Origin: Streptomyces canus 299MFChir4.1
Lineage (GTDB): Bacteria; Actinomycetota; Actinomycetes; Streptomycetales; Streptomycetaceae
NCBI RefSeq assembly: GCF_000383615.1
Contig: NZ_KB911586.1
Location: 322,394 to 379,913 of the forward strand
Length of the DNA stretch: 57,520 nt
Direction of reading: 5' to 3'
Shown: in pieces, positions 25,085-32,899 of the stretch
Numbering within the stretch: position 1 is the stretch's first letter
How the letters are laid out: each line of letters starts with the position of its first letter
Notes under the pieces: model-generated
Seen by the model: only the letters and a program-made list of their open reading frames with translations
What the model was told of the DNA's origin: nothing
The model's database searches: none
Made by a program: the position numbers and the translations under genes

Positions 25085-25756
25085 CTAAAAGCCGTCCTGT
25101 GCCGGCTTCCTCGCCAGCAGGTACGCCCGGGACAGCTTCTCCTCGCCAAGGGGCTCCCTTAGTACCCGGAGGATCACCTGGAGGCCCGCCTTGGTCAGGG
25201 GCTCGGCCACCGCCTCAGGGGTGCGCAGCCAGTAGTCCAGGGAGATCTTGTGGCCGAAGCGTTCGTCGAGGTGCAGGTGGGTGCCGCCGGGTTCGTACTG
25301 GAAGCCGATCAGGGCGTGGGCGCCGGGGGCGAGGACGCGGTGGAACTCGGCGAAGGCTGTGCCGAGGTGCTCGTCCGGTACGTGGATGATCGAGTAGAGG
25401 GCCGTGATGCCGCCCAGCGTCTCGGACGGCAGGTCCAGCGATGTCATCGAGCCCACGTGGAAGCGGAGGTCCGGGTGGGCCCGGCGGGCCAGTTCCGCCA
25501 TGCGCGGAGAGACATCCACACCGAATACCGGGATGCCGAGTCCGTGGAGCGCCGCGGTCACATGTCCCGGGCCGCTGCCGATGTCGGCCACGGGGCCTGC
25601 GTTCTGCTCCTTCACCAGTTCCGCGAAGCCGGTGATCTGGGCTCTGTCCAGCGTGGGGATACCGGCCCAGTCGGAGAACTGCTCGGTGTAGGGCTCGGCG
25701 ATCGTGTCGTACGCGGTGCGGGTGGCCCGTATGAAGTCGGGGGTCTCGGCGTTCAC
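25085..25756 (-). CDS. Class I SAM-dependent methyltransferase
   Basis: 223 residues (226 from GTG 25765). SAM motif ADIGSGPGHVTAAL, then VFGVDVSPRMAELAR and the post-motif stretch FHRVLAPGAHALIGF of the Methyltransf_11/25 type. YDTIAEPYTEQFSDW near the N-terminus is typical of small-molecule methyltransferases of this group. GTG 25756 is preferred because AGGG lies about 9 nt upstream. It is on the same strand as the DUF397/XRE genes, 22 bp after the upstream stop. The substrate is unknown. Confidence 0.88.
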   Translation of the reverse strand: MNAETPDFIRATRTAYDTIAEPYTEQFSDWAGIPTLDRAQITGFAELVKEQNAGPVADIGSGPGHVTAALHGLGIPVFGVDVSPRMAELARRAHPDLRFHVGSMTSLDLPSETLGGITALYSIIHVPDEHLGTAFAEFHRVLAPGAHALIGFQYEPGGTHLHLDERFGHKISLDYWLRTPEAVAEPLTKAGLQVILRVLREPLGEEKLSRAYLLARKPAQDGF

Positions 25757-25777
25757 GGGCTGCACCCTAGTAGGGCG

Positions 25778-26155
25778 TCACGAGGTGGCGGGTGCGGTTT
25801 CCCTGACGGTCATCGGGGGTTGGCGAGTGGGGACTTCAGCGCTTCGAGGAAGGCCGCGAAGGGCCCGGCCGGGAAAGTGAGGGCGGCCCTGGTGGGGGCC
25901 TTGGAGTCGCGTACGGCTATGTGGGAGCGCAGGTCCGCTATCTCCACGCAGTCGTTGCCCTCGCCGCCTCCGGAGTACGACAAGCGCGTCGAGGAACGGC
26001 GCGAAGGCTGCGGTCGGGAAGGTGAGGACGGCGCCGCCCAGGGACTTGGAGTCGCGTATGGCTATGTGGGCGGGGGAGGTCGCGATCTCCACGCAGGAGT
26101 CGCCGTCACCGGGGCCTGAGTAGGACGAACTCCGCCAGTTGTCGGGAGTGCTCAT
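25778..26155 (-). CDS. DUF397 protein fused to an out-of-frame remnant of a second DUF397 copy
   Basis: Residues 1-57 form a normal DUF397 domain (NWRSSSYSGPGDGDSCVEIA, HIAIRDSKS, LTFPTAAFAPFLDAL). The next 68 residues (VVLRRRRGQRLRGDSG...) are not a protein domain: in another frame the same DNA encodes the C-terminal two thirds of a second DUF397 (25986-25810). A deletion between tandem paralogues therefore joined FLDAL of copy 1 to SYSGGG of copy 2 out of frame. DUF397 proteins accompany XRE/DUF5753 regulators in Streptomyces and are thought to modulate them; here the regulator is at 26417-27271. Confidence 0.75.
   Translation of the reverse strand: MSTPDNWRSSSYSGPGDGDSCVEIATSPAHIAIRDSKSLGGAVLTFPTAAFAPFLDALVVLRRRRGQRLRGDSGPALPHSRTRLQGPHQGRPHFPGRALRGLPRSAEVPTRQPPMTVRETAPATS
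25810..25986 (-). pseudogene. DUF397 copy 2, N-terminally deleted
   Basis: The frame reading SYSGGGEGNDCVEIADL, SHIAVRDSKAPTRAALTFP and AGPFAAFLEALKSPLANPR to a stop at 25810-25812 is a clear DUF397 domain lacking the usual start codon and W(R/K)KSS opening. It lies within the C-terminal part of the fused ORF 25778-26155, in another frame. Confidence 0.75.
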
Positions 26156-26205
26156 GGGGGTGTCACAGCGATTTGGCCAGCCTGCAGATGCAGCCACGCA
26201 GGCAG

Positions 26206-26403
26206 TCAACGGGAGGCGTGCGGGGTCTTCACGGCTTCGAGGAATGCGATGAAGGACTCCGCGGGGAAGGTGAGGGTGGCGCGGGCCGGGGACTTGGAGT
26301 CGCGGATGGCTATGTGGGTGGGGCGGGTTGAGATCTCTACGCAGGCGTTGCCGTCGCCGCCGCCTGAGTAGGACGACTTCCGCCAGTTGTCGCGTGCGCT
26401 CAT
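26206..26403 (-). CDS. DUF397 domain protein
   Basis: 65 residues, the normal size for the family: MSARDNWRKSSYSGGGDGN, CVEISTRPTHIAIRDSKSP, LTFPAESFIAFLEAVK. ATG 26403 is 13 bp after the XRE/DUF5753 stop, so they form one operon. Such small proteins pair with the adjacent regulator in Streptomyces development and antibiotic loci (abaA- and whiJ-like sets). Intact, unlike its neighbour at 25778. Confidence 0.92.
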   Translation of the reverse strand: MSARDNWRKSSYSGGGDGNACVEISTRPTHIAIRDSKSPARATLTFPAESFIAFLEAVKTPHASR

Positions 26404-26416
26404 TGGATACCTCGCC

Positions 26417-27271
26417 TCACAGCTCTTTGGCCAGATTGTGGATCAGGTCCCGTGTCTGTTCTGGATCGAGTGACGATGCTTCTACTCTACGGAAGAGCGT
26501 TCGAAACACGCCGAGTTGGGCCTCCGCGTCGATGAATGCCGTGCCGTGTGGCGCGTCACGGACCACGGTGTCCAACTCCGGGATGTCGCCACCGGCATAG
26601 ATCATGGCGCTGCCTGTGTCGTCGAAGCGCTCCAGGGCGAACGGTACGACGCGGACGGTGATGTGGTCCGCTTCGGAGAGCTCCAGCATGTGGGCAAGTT
26701 GGGCTTGCGAGGTTGCCCGGCCGCCGACCCTGATGCGTAGCGCTGCCTCGTGGATCACTGCCTGGTAAGGGGTCGGTGTTGGCCCTTCGAGGATTGCTTG
26801 ACGCTGCCTGCGATGTCGAACGCGCAACTCCCGTTCTTCAGCCGGAAGTTCTGGGATGCGGGTCGAGAAGAGTGCCCGTGCGTAGTCCTCGGTCTGAAGG
26901 AGGCCGGATACGTGCAGCAGGTCCACGTCCCATCGGAAGGCGGCGTTGTGTTCCAGCTCGGCGAGGTCCAGGAACGGTGTGGGCAACTGCTCCCGGTACT
27001 CCTCCCACCAACCGCGCGTCCGGTCGGTGGCCAGCCTCACCAGGGCAGCAATCAACTCCTCGTCGGAGCAGGCGTAGTTCGCCGCCATGCTGCGCAGGCG
27101 CTTCTCGCTCACGCCGGTCTGGGCGAATTCGATCTGGCTGATCTGGCCGGAGCTCACGCCGAGCAGGGCTGCCGCCTCCCGTCCGCTGAGGCCGGCCTCC
27201 TCTCGCAGCCTGCGGAGTTCGGTTCCTAGTCGCATCTGCCGTGCGGTGGGTTCCCGCCTCAGTCCCGCCAT
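26417..27271 (-). CDS. XRE-family regulator with DUF5753 domain (WhiJ-like)
   Basis: 284 residues: an N-terminal helix-turn-helix (LRRLREEAGLSGREAAALL then GVSSGQISQIEFAQTGVS, residues about 20-55) and the C-terminal DUF5753 domain (LQTEDYARALF, RQRQAILEG, VRVVPFAL, DIPELDTV). These Streptomyces regulators work with DUF397 and HATPase-type proteins, here encoded on either side. The start is ATG 27271 with GGGGAG 8 nt upstream. The 22-bp palindrome at 27342-27363 in the divergent gap is a candidate operator. Confidence 0.93.
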   Translation of the reverse strand: MAGLRREPTARQMRLGTELRRLREEAGLSGREAAALLGVSSGQISQIEFAQTGVSEKRLRSMAANYACSDEELIAALVRLATDRTRGWWEEYREQLPTPFLDLAELEHNAAFRWDVDLLHVSGLLQTEDYARALFSTRIPELPAEERELRVRHRRQRQAILEGPTPTPYQAVIHEAALRIRVGGRATSQAQLAHMLELSEADHITVRVVPFALERFDDTGSAMIYAGGDIPELDTVVRDAPHGTAFIDAEAQLGVFRTLFRRVEASSLDPEQTRDLIHNLAKEL

Positions 27272-27341
27272 GGAGTGCTCCCCGGAATCAACACGCCCAC
27301 GGGCGCGACTCGTTCGGGTTCAGATTACGCGATCTGATTGA

Positions 27342-27363
27342 TAGACCTGGAATTGCAGGTCTA
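27342..27363. promoter_or_regulatory. 22-bp perfect inverted repeat between XRE and ATPase genes
   Basis: Arms TAGACCTG (27342-27349) and CAGGTCTA (27356-27363) are separated by GAATTG, about 70 bp upstream of the regulator start and 115 bp before the ATPase start. The size and position fit a dimeric repressor operator. Confidence 0.5.
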
Positions 27364-27478
27364 CTGTCAGTCGCGCAACGCACACTCTGCGGAAGTGCGC
27401 CGTGCCGGCATGCCCTGGCGGTCGCGGCGATGCCACCGCGCGTCTATCCCGAGCCAACGGTCGAACTGGAGTTGACGC

Positions 27479-27877
27479 ATGCCCGAAAACAAACCCTGGG
27501 AGTACACGCTCTACATCCCCGACGACCCCCGAGCCGTCACCGTCGCCCGCCGTACCCTCCGGCTCATCCTGACGATGCACGGCCTGATCCGTCTGACGGA
27601 CACCGCGGAGCTCCTCGGCGCGGAGCTGGTCTCCAATGCCGTACGGCATACGAAAGGGCCGGCTGCGTTGCGGGTGCGGTGGTCGGCCGGGGTGTTGCGG
27701 ATCGGGGCCCGGGATGCGGACCCGCAACCTCCTGAGCCGCCCGGGGAGTTCGGGCTGGAGGAGGGTGGGAGGGGGCTGGCGTTGGTGAAGGCTTGCGCGG
27801 ATCTGTGGGGGTGGCAGCCGCTGGCCCGGCAGGGCAACCGTGGGAAGTTCGTGTGGTGTGAGCTGGGGGCTGCATAG
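27479..27877 (+). CDS. HATPase_c_2 ATP-binding protein (anti-sigma/RsbW-like)
   Basis: 132 residues of the GHKL ATPase fold: ELLGAELVSNAVRHTKGP is the N-box (Glu/Asn for Mg-ATP), RIGARDADPQPP the G1-like region, EGGRGLALVKACADLWG the G2 box. Such proteins resemble RsbW/SpoIIAB anti-sigma factors and are the third member of the Streptomyces regulator/DUF397/ATPase sets. It is divergent from the XRE gene across the palindrome. ATG 27479; no strong SD (GGAGT 9 nt before). Confidence 0.88.
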   Translation: MPENKPWEYTLYIPDDPRAVTVARRTLRLILTMHGLIRLTDTAELLGAELVSNAVRHTKGPAALRVRWSAGVLRIGARDADPQPPEPPGEFGLEEGGRGLALVKACADLWGWQPLARQGNRGKFVWCELGAA

Positions 27878-28528
27878 GTGGGGGCATGGGGCCCGACCGC
27901 TTCCTCATCGGCCCACTCCAGCACGCACGGGGGAGGAGCGAGCGGACGGCCCGGGGGAGCGGGGGCACGTGGGTGGTTGATCAGGGTGGTCGAGTCACGG
28001 ACCGGGATTCCCGCTTGCGCGGCGCGTACCGCGGCTACGGCGGCCGGGCTCGGCGGCGAGCGGGGCGTGGGTGGTGAGTGGCTCGGCCGGGAGGGTGAAT
28101 CCTCAGCCGCGCGGGTGGGGGCGCCCCTGTTTTCTGGGGTCGGAAGTTCGCGCAGCCTTCGCCCCGGTGTGCGGTCGTCCGTCGGCTGCCGCGTTGGCGG
28201 TCACCAGGCGATCACCGGCCGGACAGGCGTCTGTCGTCGCCGAAACGCCCGTCATCCCCGTCGATCACGCCGTGTGGCGTCCCCCACATCCCGGTCGTGA
28301 CCGTCCTGGTCCTCCGCGTGGACCCTGTCCCCGCCTCGTCCCGATCCCGTTTCGACAGATGAACAGAGCCGCCGGGGGTACGCGCAGCATGGTATGTGTG
28401 GGAAAGGAGGTTCCTACCCACCTCAAAACACATCCATGCGCCGAGCGGCCAGATTTTCTTCCCCCCGCGGGTTGAAGTTTTGTTGATCGCGGGTCGGTTG
28501 GTCGCCCCGGCGTCCTACCCTTTAGAGG
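27878..28528. other. Gene-free stretch of about 650 bp
   Basis: No reading frame here has the codon bias or motifs of a real gene. It contains short hairpins (CCCC/GGGG around 28127; GTGGG...CCCAC with AGGA/TCCT near 28397-28424) and, at 28471-28503, 11-nt phased units starting GTTGAAG, GTTGATC and GTCGGTT that resemble the array at 13937. A TACCCT -10-like hexamer (28516-28521) lies 7 nt before GTG 28529. Confidence 0.5.
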
Positions 28529-29761
28529 GTGAAGCAACTGATGTCACTGGAGTCCGAGGTCGATCTGCCCGGGGAAGCGCTGCTCCCCGGCGTGCTGAGC
28601 GACGCGCTGCACGCCGAACTCGTCCACTTCCGACGCGACTTGCACATGCATCCGGAGCTCGGCAATCAGGAGTTCCGGACCACCGCGGCGATCAAGGAAC
28701 GGCTGGAGCGGGCCGGGCTGAAGCCCCGGGTGCTCGCCGTCGGGACCGGGCTCGTATGTGACATCGGCGACTGGGACGGCCAAAAGCCCATGCTCGCCCT
28801 GCGCGCCGACATCGACGGCCTGCCCATCCCGGACATGAAGACCGAGTGCCCGTACCGGTCCACCGTGCCCGATCGGGCGCATGCCTGCGGGCACGATGTG
28901 CACACCGCCGTGGTGCTGGGGGCCGGGCTCGTCCTCGCCGACCTGCACAAGCGGGGGCTGCTGCCGCGGCCCGTGCGGCTGGTCTTCCAGCCCGCCGAGG
29001 AAGTGCTGCCCGGCGGCGCCGCCGACGCCATCGACTGCGGCGTGCTGGAGGGGGTCGGCAAGATCCTCGCCGTGCACTGCGACCCGCGGGTCGACGCCGG
29101 GAAGATCGGGCTCAGGACCGGGGCGATCACGTCGGCCTGCGACCGCCTGGAGATCGCCCTCGACGGGCCCGGTGGGCACACCGCCCGGCCGCACCTCACC
29201 ACCGACCTCGTCACCGCCGCCGCCCGCGTGGTCACCGACGTGCCCGCGATCGTCGGCCGGCGCGTGGACACCCGGGCCGGGCTCGCCGTGACCTGGGGGC
29301 GGATCGAGTCGGGGCACGCCCCGAACGTCATCCCCCAGCACGCCGAGCTCTCCGGGACCGTGCGCTGCCTCGACCTCGACACCTGGCAGCAGGCTCCGGA
29401 CATCGTGGTCGCCGCGATCGACGAGGTCGCCAATCTGCACGGGGCCAAGTCCGAGATCAACTACGTGCGGGGCGTGCCGCCGGTCGTCAACGACGCGGAC
29501 GTCACCGAGCTGATCCGCGAGGCCATGACCGCCCGGCGCGGTGCCGACTCGGTCGAGAGCACCGAGCAGAGCCTCGGCGGCGAGGACTTCTCCTGGTACC
29601 TCCAGCACGTTCCCGGGGCCATGGCCCGCCTCGGGGTGCGGACGCCGGGGGAGCGGACCGTGCGCGACCTCCACCAGGGCGACTTCGACGCCGACGAGTC
29701 CGCGATCACCGTAGGTGTGGAGCTCTTCACGGCCGCGGCCCTGCTGGACGCCGCACAGTGA
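28529..29761 (+). CDS. M20D-family amidohydrolase (hippurate/indole-acetyl-amino-acid hydrolase-like)
   Basis: A 410-residue metallopeptidase-like amidohydrolase that splits N-acyl amino acids. Landmarks: FRRDLHMHPELGNQEF at the N-terminus, ALRADIDGLPI, the metal ligands in HACGHDVHTAVVL, FQPAEEVLPGG (catalytic Glu pair), and a lid/dimerisation domain with GGHTARP. EDFSWYLQHVPGAMARLGVR near the C-terminus carries the last Glu ligand. GTG 28529 sits about 7 nt from TACCCT, so it may be leaderless; ATG 28541 is an alternative. Monocistronic, followed by a terminator. Confidence 0.92.
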   Translation: MKQLMSLESEVDLPGEALLPGVLSDALHAELVHFRRDLHMHPELGNQEFRTTAAIKERLERAGLKPRVLAVGTGLVCDIGDWDGQKPMLALRADIDGLPIPDMKTECPYRSTVPDRAHACGHDVHTAVVLGAGLVLADLHKRGLLPRPVRLVFQPAEEVLPGGAADAIDCGVLEGVGKILAVHCDPRVDAGKIGLRTGAITSACDRLEIALDGPGGHTARPHLTTDLVTAAARVVTDVPAIVGRRVDTRAGLAVTWGRIESGHAPNVIPQHAELSGTVRCLDLDTWQQAPDIVVAAIDEVANLHGAKSEINYVRGVPPVVNDADVTELIREAMTARRGADSVESTEQSLGGEDFSWYLQHVPGAMARLGVRTPGERTVRDLHQGDFDADESAITVGVELFTAAALLDAAQ

Positions 29762-29766
29762 TCCCA

Positions 29767-29806
29767 GCGTGACGGACGGCCCCCACGCGTGACGGACGGC
29801 CCCCAC
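29767..29806 (+). repeat. 20-bp perfect tandem duplication
   Basis: 29767-29786 is repeated exactly at 29787-29806. The second copy forms the left arm of the terminator hairpin. Confidence 0.8.
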
Positions 29807-29815
29807 GGGGGCCGT
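29796..29815 (+). terminator. Hairpin terminator after the amidohydrolase
   Basis: ACGGCCCC pairs with GGGGCCGT around a short loop, followed by TCC. Confidence 0.6.
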
Positions 29816-29943
29816 TCCTCCGACCGGCGCAACAGTGTCGTAAGCCAATTGTGCGCACATCGAAATCCCGGTGTGCGAGGGCGCAAGAGCCTCAGTTCAG
29901 ACGCTGTTTGCCTCGAATCGATAACGGCTTCGGAAGAGGTCTG

Positions 29944-29970
29944 TTTCCGACATCTACGCGCGTTACGATG
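29944..29970 (+). promoter_or_regulatory. bmpA promoter with nucleoside-regulon operator
   Basis: CTACGCGCGTTA (29954-29965) matches the CTACGCGCGTAG palindrome in 10 of 12 positions and overlaps the TACGAT -10 hexamer (29964-29969). The 5' leader is then about 95 nt, with a small AGCGCC/GGCGCT hairpin (30030-30046) just before the SD. Confidence 0.6.
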
Positions 29971-30069
29971 CCGCGAAGCCAACGCCGCAGGGGCGTTCAG
30001 GCCCGGGCACTGGCATGGTGCTCACATGAAGCGCCGACAAGGCGCTCAGGTCAGGTGAAGGAGCCTCCC

Positions 30070-31128
30070 GTGCGCCGGGTAGCCAAGCTTTCCGCTGCGT
30101 GTATCGCCACCGCAGCTCTCGCACTGACTGCCACTGCCTGTGGCAGCACTTCCTCCGGGAACGACAGCTCGTCGTCCGCCTCTGCCGGCAGCAGCAAGGG
30201 CGGCATCAAGATCGGTCTCGCCTACGACGTCGGCGGCCGTGGTGACCGCTCCTTCAACGACTCCGCCGCCCGCGGCGCCGACAAGGCCGCGAAGGAGTTC
30301 GGCGGCTCCCTCAAGGAGCTGACCGCCAAGAGCTCCGACACGGAGGCCGACCGCGAGCAGCGCCTGACCGACCTCGCCGACGCCGGCTACAACCCGATCG
30401 TGGCCGTCGGCTTCTCCTACGCCACCTCGGTCGACAAGGTCGCCGCCAAGTACCCGAAGGTCAATTTCGGCCTCATCGACGCGGTCGCGAAGGCCAAGAA
30501 CGTCGACAGCATCACCTTCACCGAGGAGCAGGGTTCCTACCTGGCCGGTGTCGCCGCGGCGCTGAAGACCAAGAAGGACCACGTCGGCTTCATCGGCGGC
30601 GTGGACACCCCGCTGATCAAGAAGTTCGAGGCGGGCTACGCCCAGGGTGTCAAGGACACCAACCCCAAGGTCAAGGTCGACGTCCAGTACCTGACCCATG
30701 GCTCGGACTTCTCCGGTTTCGCCGACCCCGCCAAGGGCAAGGAGGCCGCGTCCGGCATGCTCGACAACGGCGTCGACGTGATCTACGCCGCGGCCGGCTC
30801 CTCCGGCAACGGCTCGATCGAGGCCGTCTCCGGCGTCAAGGGCGCCTGGGCCATCGGCGTGGACTCGGACCAGTACAACATCCCGGGTCTGGCCAAGTTC
30901 AAGAACTCGATCCTGACCTCGATGGTCAAGAACGTCGACGTCGGCGTCTACGACTTCATCAAGTCCGTCCACGACGGCAAGCCGCTGACCGGCAACCAGC
31001 TCTACTCGCTCGCCAAGGGCGGTGTGGGCCTCTCCACCAGCGGTGGCTTCATCGACGACATCCAGCCCAAGCTGGACGAGGCGAAGAAGAAGATCGTCGA
31101 CGGCACCATCACGGTCAAGACCAGCTGA
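30070..31128 (+). CDS. bmpA: BMP-family nucleoside-binding lipoprotein
   Basis: 352 residues. Lipoprotein signal with lipobox TATAC (Cys about residue 22) after an Ala-rich hydrophobic segment and a positively charged start (RRVAKL). The mature part is the PF02608 Bmp/PnrA fold: IGLAYDVGGRGDRSFND, FSYATSVDKVAAKYPKV, EEQGSYLAGVAAAL, DVIYAAAGSSGNGSIEAV, GVDSDQYN. These proteins capture nucleosides for the RbsA/NupP/NupQ-type ABC transporter, here encoded directly downstream (31295-35306). GTG 30070 has GAAGGAG 6 nt upstream. A terminator hairpin separates it from the ATPase gene. Confidence 0.93.
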   Translation: MRRVAKLSAACIATAALALTATACGSTSSGNDSSSSASAGSSKGGIKIGLAYDVGGRGDRSFNDSAARGADKAAKEFGGSLKELTAKSSDTEADREQRLTDLADAGYNPIVAVGFSYATSVDKVAAKYPKVNFGLIDAVAKAKNVDSITFTEEQGSYLAGVAAALKTKKDHVGFIGGVDTPLIKKFEAGYAQGVKDTNPKVKVDVQYLTHGSDFSGFADPAKGKEAASGMLDNGVDVIYAAAGSSGNGSIEAVSGVKGAWAIGVDSDQYNIPGLAKFKNSILTSMVKNVDVGVYDFIKSVHDGKPLTGNQLYSLAKGGVGLSTSGGFIDDIQPKLDEAKKKIVDGTITVKTS

Positions 31129-31152
31129 CCTGACGGTTCCCGCCGGAACCCG

Positions 31153-31191
31153 GGCTCGACGAGGGGGCCTCGACAACCCCCTCGTCGAGCC
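31153..31191 (+). terminator. Hairpin terminator/attenuator after bmpA
   Basis: Perfect 15-bp arms (31153-31167, 31177-31191) around a 9-nt loop. Partial read-through would let bmpA be made in excess over the transporter. Confidence 0.75.
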
Positions 31192-31203
31192 ATAACAATG
31201 TGT

Positions 31204-31230
31204 CAACTCTACGCGTGTAGCGCGGAGTTG
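31204..31230 (+). promoter_or_regulatory. Nucleoside-regulon operator upstream of the ABC operon
   Basis: CTACGCGTGTAG (31209-31220) matches the shared palindrome in 11 of 12 positions. CAACTC (31204-31209) and GAGTTG (31225-31230) form an additional outer inverted repeat. A TAGCGT -10-like hexamer follows at 31237. Confidence 0.6.
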
Positions 31231-31294
31231 CCGCGCTAGCGTCGCCGACGCCTGCCCTCCCCTACGCAGCCCCTTTCCCCCAGGAGAGTGCGCC

Positions 31295-32899
31295 ATCAAC
31301 GCGTCCAGCCCTCCCGCTGCCGTCGAACTGCGCGGCATCACCAAGCGATTCCCAGGCGTCGTCGCCAACAAGGACATCGACATCACCGTCCGCACGGGCA
31401 CCGTGCACGCCCTGTGCGGTGAGAACGGTGCCGGCAAGTCCACCCTGATGAAGATCCTCTACGGCATGCAGCAGCCGGACGAGGGCACCATCACGGTGGG
31501 CGGAGAATCGGTCACCTTCCACACGCCCGCCGACGCCATCGCCCGCGGCATCGGCATGGTCCACCAGCACTTCATGCTCGCCGACAACCTCACCGTCCTG
31601 GAGAACGTCGTCCTGGGCGCGGAGAAGCTGTACGGCATCGGCGGCAAGGCCCGCGCGAAGATCAGGGAGATCTCCGACGCGTACAACCTGAACGTCCGCC
31701 CCGACGTCCTCCTGGAGGAGCTCGGCGTCGCCGACCGCCAGCGCGTGGAGATCCTCAAGGTCCTCTACCGCGGCGCCAAGACCCTGATCCTCGACGAGCC
31801 CACCGCCGTCCTCGTGCCCCAGGAGGTCGACGCCCTCTTCGACAACCTGCGCGAGCTCAAGGCCGAGGGCCTCACCGTCATCTTCATCTCGCACAAGCTC
31901 GGCGAAGTCCTCTCCGTGGCCGACGAGATCACGGTCATCCGCCGCGGCACCACCGTCGGCACCGTCAAGCCCGCCGGCACCACCTCCAAGCAGCTCGCCG
32001 AGCTGATGGTCGGCAGCGAACTGCCCACCCCGGAGACCGAGGAGTCCACGGTCACCGACGTGGCGCTGCTCAAGCTGGACGGCCTGCGCCTGGCCCAGAC
32101 CGACCTCGACGGCGTCGAGCGGATCATCCTCGACGACATCTCCTTCACCATCCACAAGGGCGAGGTCCTCGGCATCGCGGGCGTGGAGGGCAACGGCCAG
32201 TCCGAGCTGGTCGAGGCCATCATGGGCATCCGCACCCCCGACTCGGGCACGGTCACCCTCGACGGCACCGACATCTCCCACGTCCCCACCCGCCACCGCC
32301 GCGAGTCCGGCGTGGGCTACATCCCCGAGGACCGGCACCGCCACGGTCTGCTCCTCGAGGCCCCGCTGTGGGAGAACCGCATCCTCGGCCACGTCACCGA
32401 GAAGCCCAACTCCCGCGGCCAGCTCCTCGACATCAAGGCGGCCCGCACCGACACCGAGCGCATCATCCAGGCGTACGACGTCCGCACCCCCGGCATCGAC
32501 GTCACCGCCGCCTCGCTGTCCGGCGGCAACCAGCAGAAGCTGATCGTCGGCCGCGAGATGAGCCACGCGCCCAAGCTGCTCATCGCCGCCCACCCCACCC
32601 GCGGTGTGGACGTCGGCGCGCAGGCCGCGATCTGGGACCACATCCGCGAGGCCCGCCGCGAGGGCCTGGCCGTGCTGCTGATCTCCGCCGACCTGGACGA
32701 GCTCATCGGCCTGTCCGACACCCTGCGGGTGATGTACCGCGGCCGACTGGTCGCCGACGCCGACCCCGCCACCATCACCCCCGAGGAGCTGGGCTCCGCC
32801 ATGACCGGGGCGGCCACCGGCCACCTGGAGCACGCAGAAGGCTCCGCAGGGGACTCCGCAGCGGTCTCCGCCGAGGACGACGAGGACGACTCCCGATGA
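31295..32899 (+). CDS. Nucleoside ABC transporter, duplicated ATPase (RbsA/NupO-like), unusual ATC start
   Basis: 534 residues with two ABC domains. First: VELRGITKRFPGVVANKDI, Walker A GENGAGKST (about 44-52), signature-like ELGVADRQRVEI, Walker B LILDEPTAVL. Second: degenerate Walker A GVEGNGQSEL, signature SLSGGNQQK, Walker B with Ala (LLIAAHPTRG), as in RbsA-type pairs. No in-frame ATG, GTG or TTG exists between the upstream stop and GTG 31403, and starting there would cut off the first strand and abut Walker A. The only start with an SD (AGGAG 31282-31286, 8 nt spacing) and full domain coverage is ATC 31295. The stop overlaps the permease start (ATGA). Confidence 0.88.
   Translation: MNASSPPAAVELRGITKRFPGVVANKDIDITVRTGTVHALCGENGAGKSTLMKILYGMQQPDEGTITVGGESVTFHTPADAIARGIGMVHQHFMLADNLTVLENVVLGAEKLYGIGGKARAKIREISDAYNLNVRPDVLLEELGVADRQRVEILKVLYRGAKTLILDEPTAVLVPQEVDALFDNLRELKAEGLTVIFISHKLGEVLSVADEITVIRRGTTVGTVKPAGTTSKQLAELMVGSELPTPETEESTVTDVALLKLDGLRLAQTDLDGVERIILDDISFTIHKGEVLGIAGVEGNGQSELVEAIMGIRTPDSGTVTLDGTDISHVPTRHRRESGVGYIPEDRHRHGLLLEAPLWENRILGHVTEKPNSRGQLLDIKAARTDTERIIQAYDVRTPGIDVTAASLSGGNQQKLIVGREMSHAPKLLIAAHPTRGVDVGAQAAIWDHIREARREGLAVLLISADLDELIGLSDTLRVMYRGRLVADADPATITPEELGSAMTGAATGHLEHAEGSAGDSAAVSAEDDEDDSR

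Noticed and set aside
24439..25149. 236-codon minus-strand frame read as one gene
   Set aside because: It mixes antisense of the protease end, intron remnant and ATPase stub; only the maturase segment 24838-24984 is meaningful.
27878..28300. 140-codon plus-strand frame after the HATPase gene
   Set aside because: Ser/Arg/Gly-rich, no SD, codon bias unlike neighbours, no motif; treated as non-coding.
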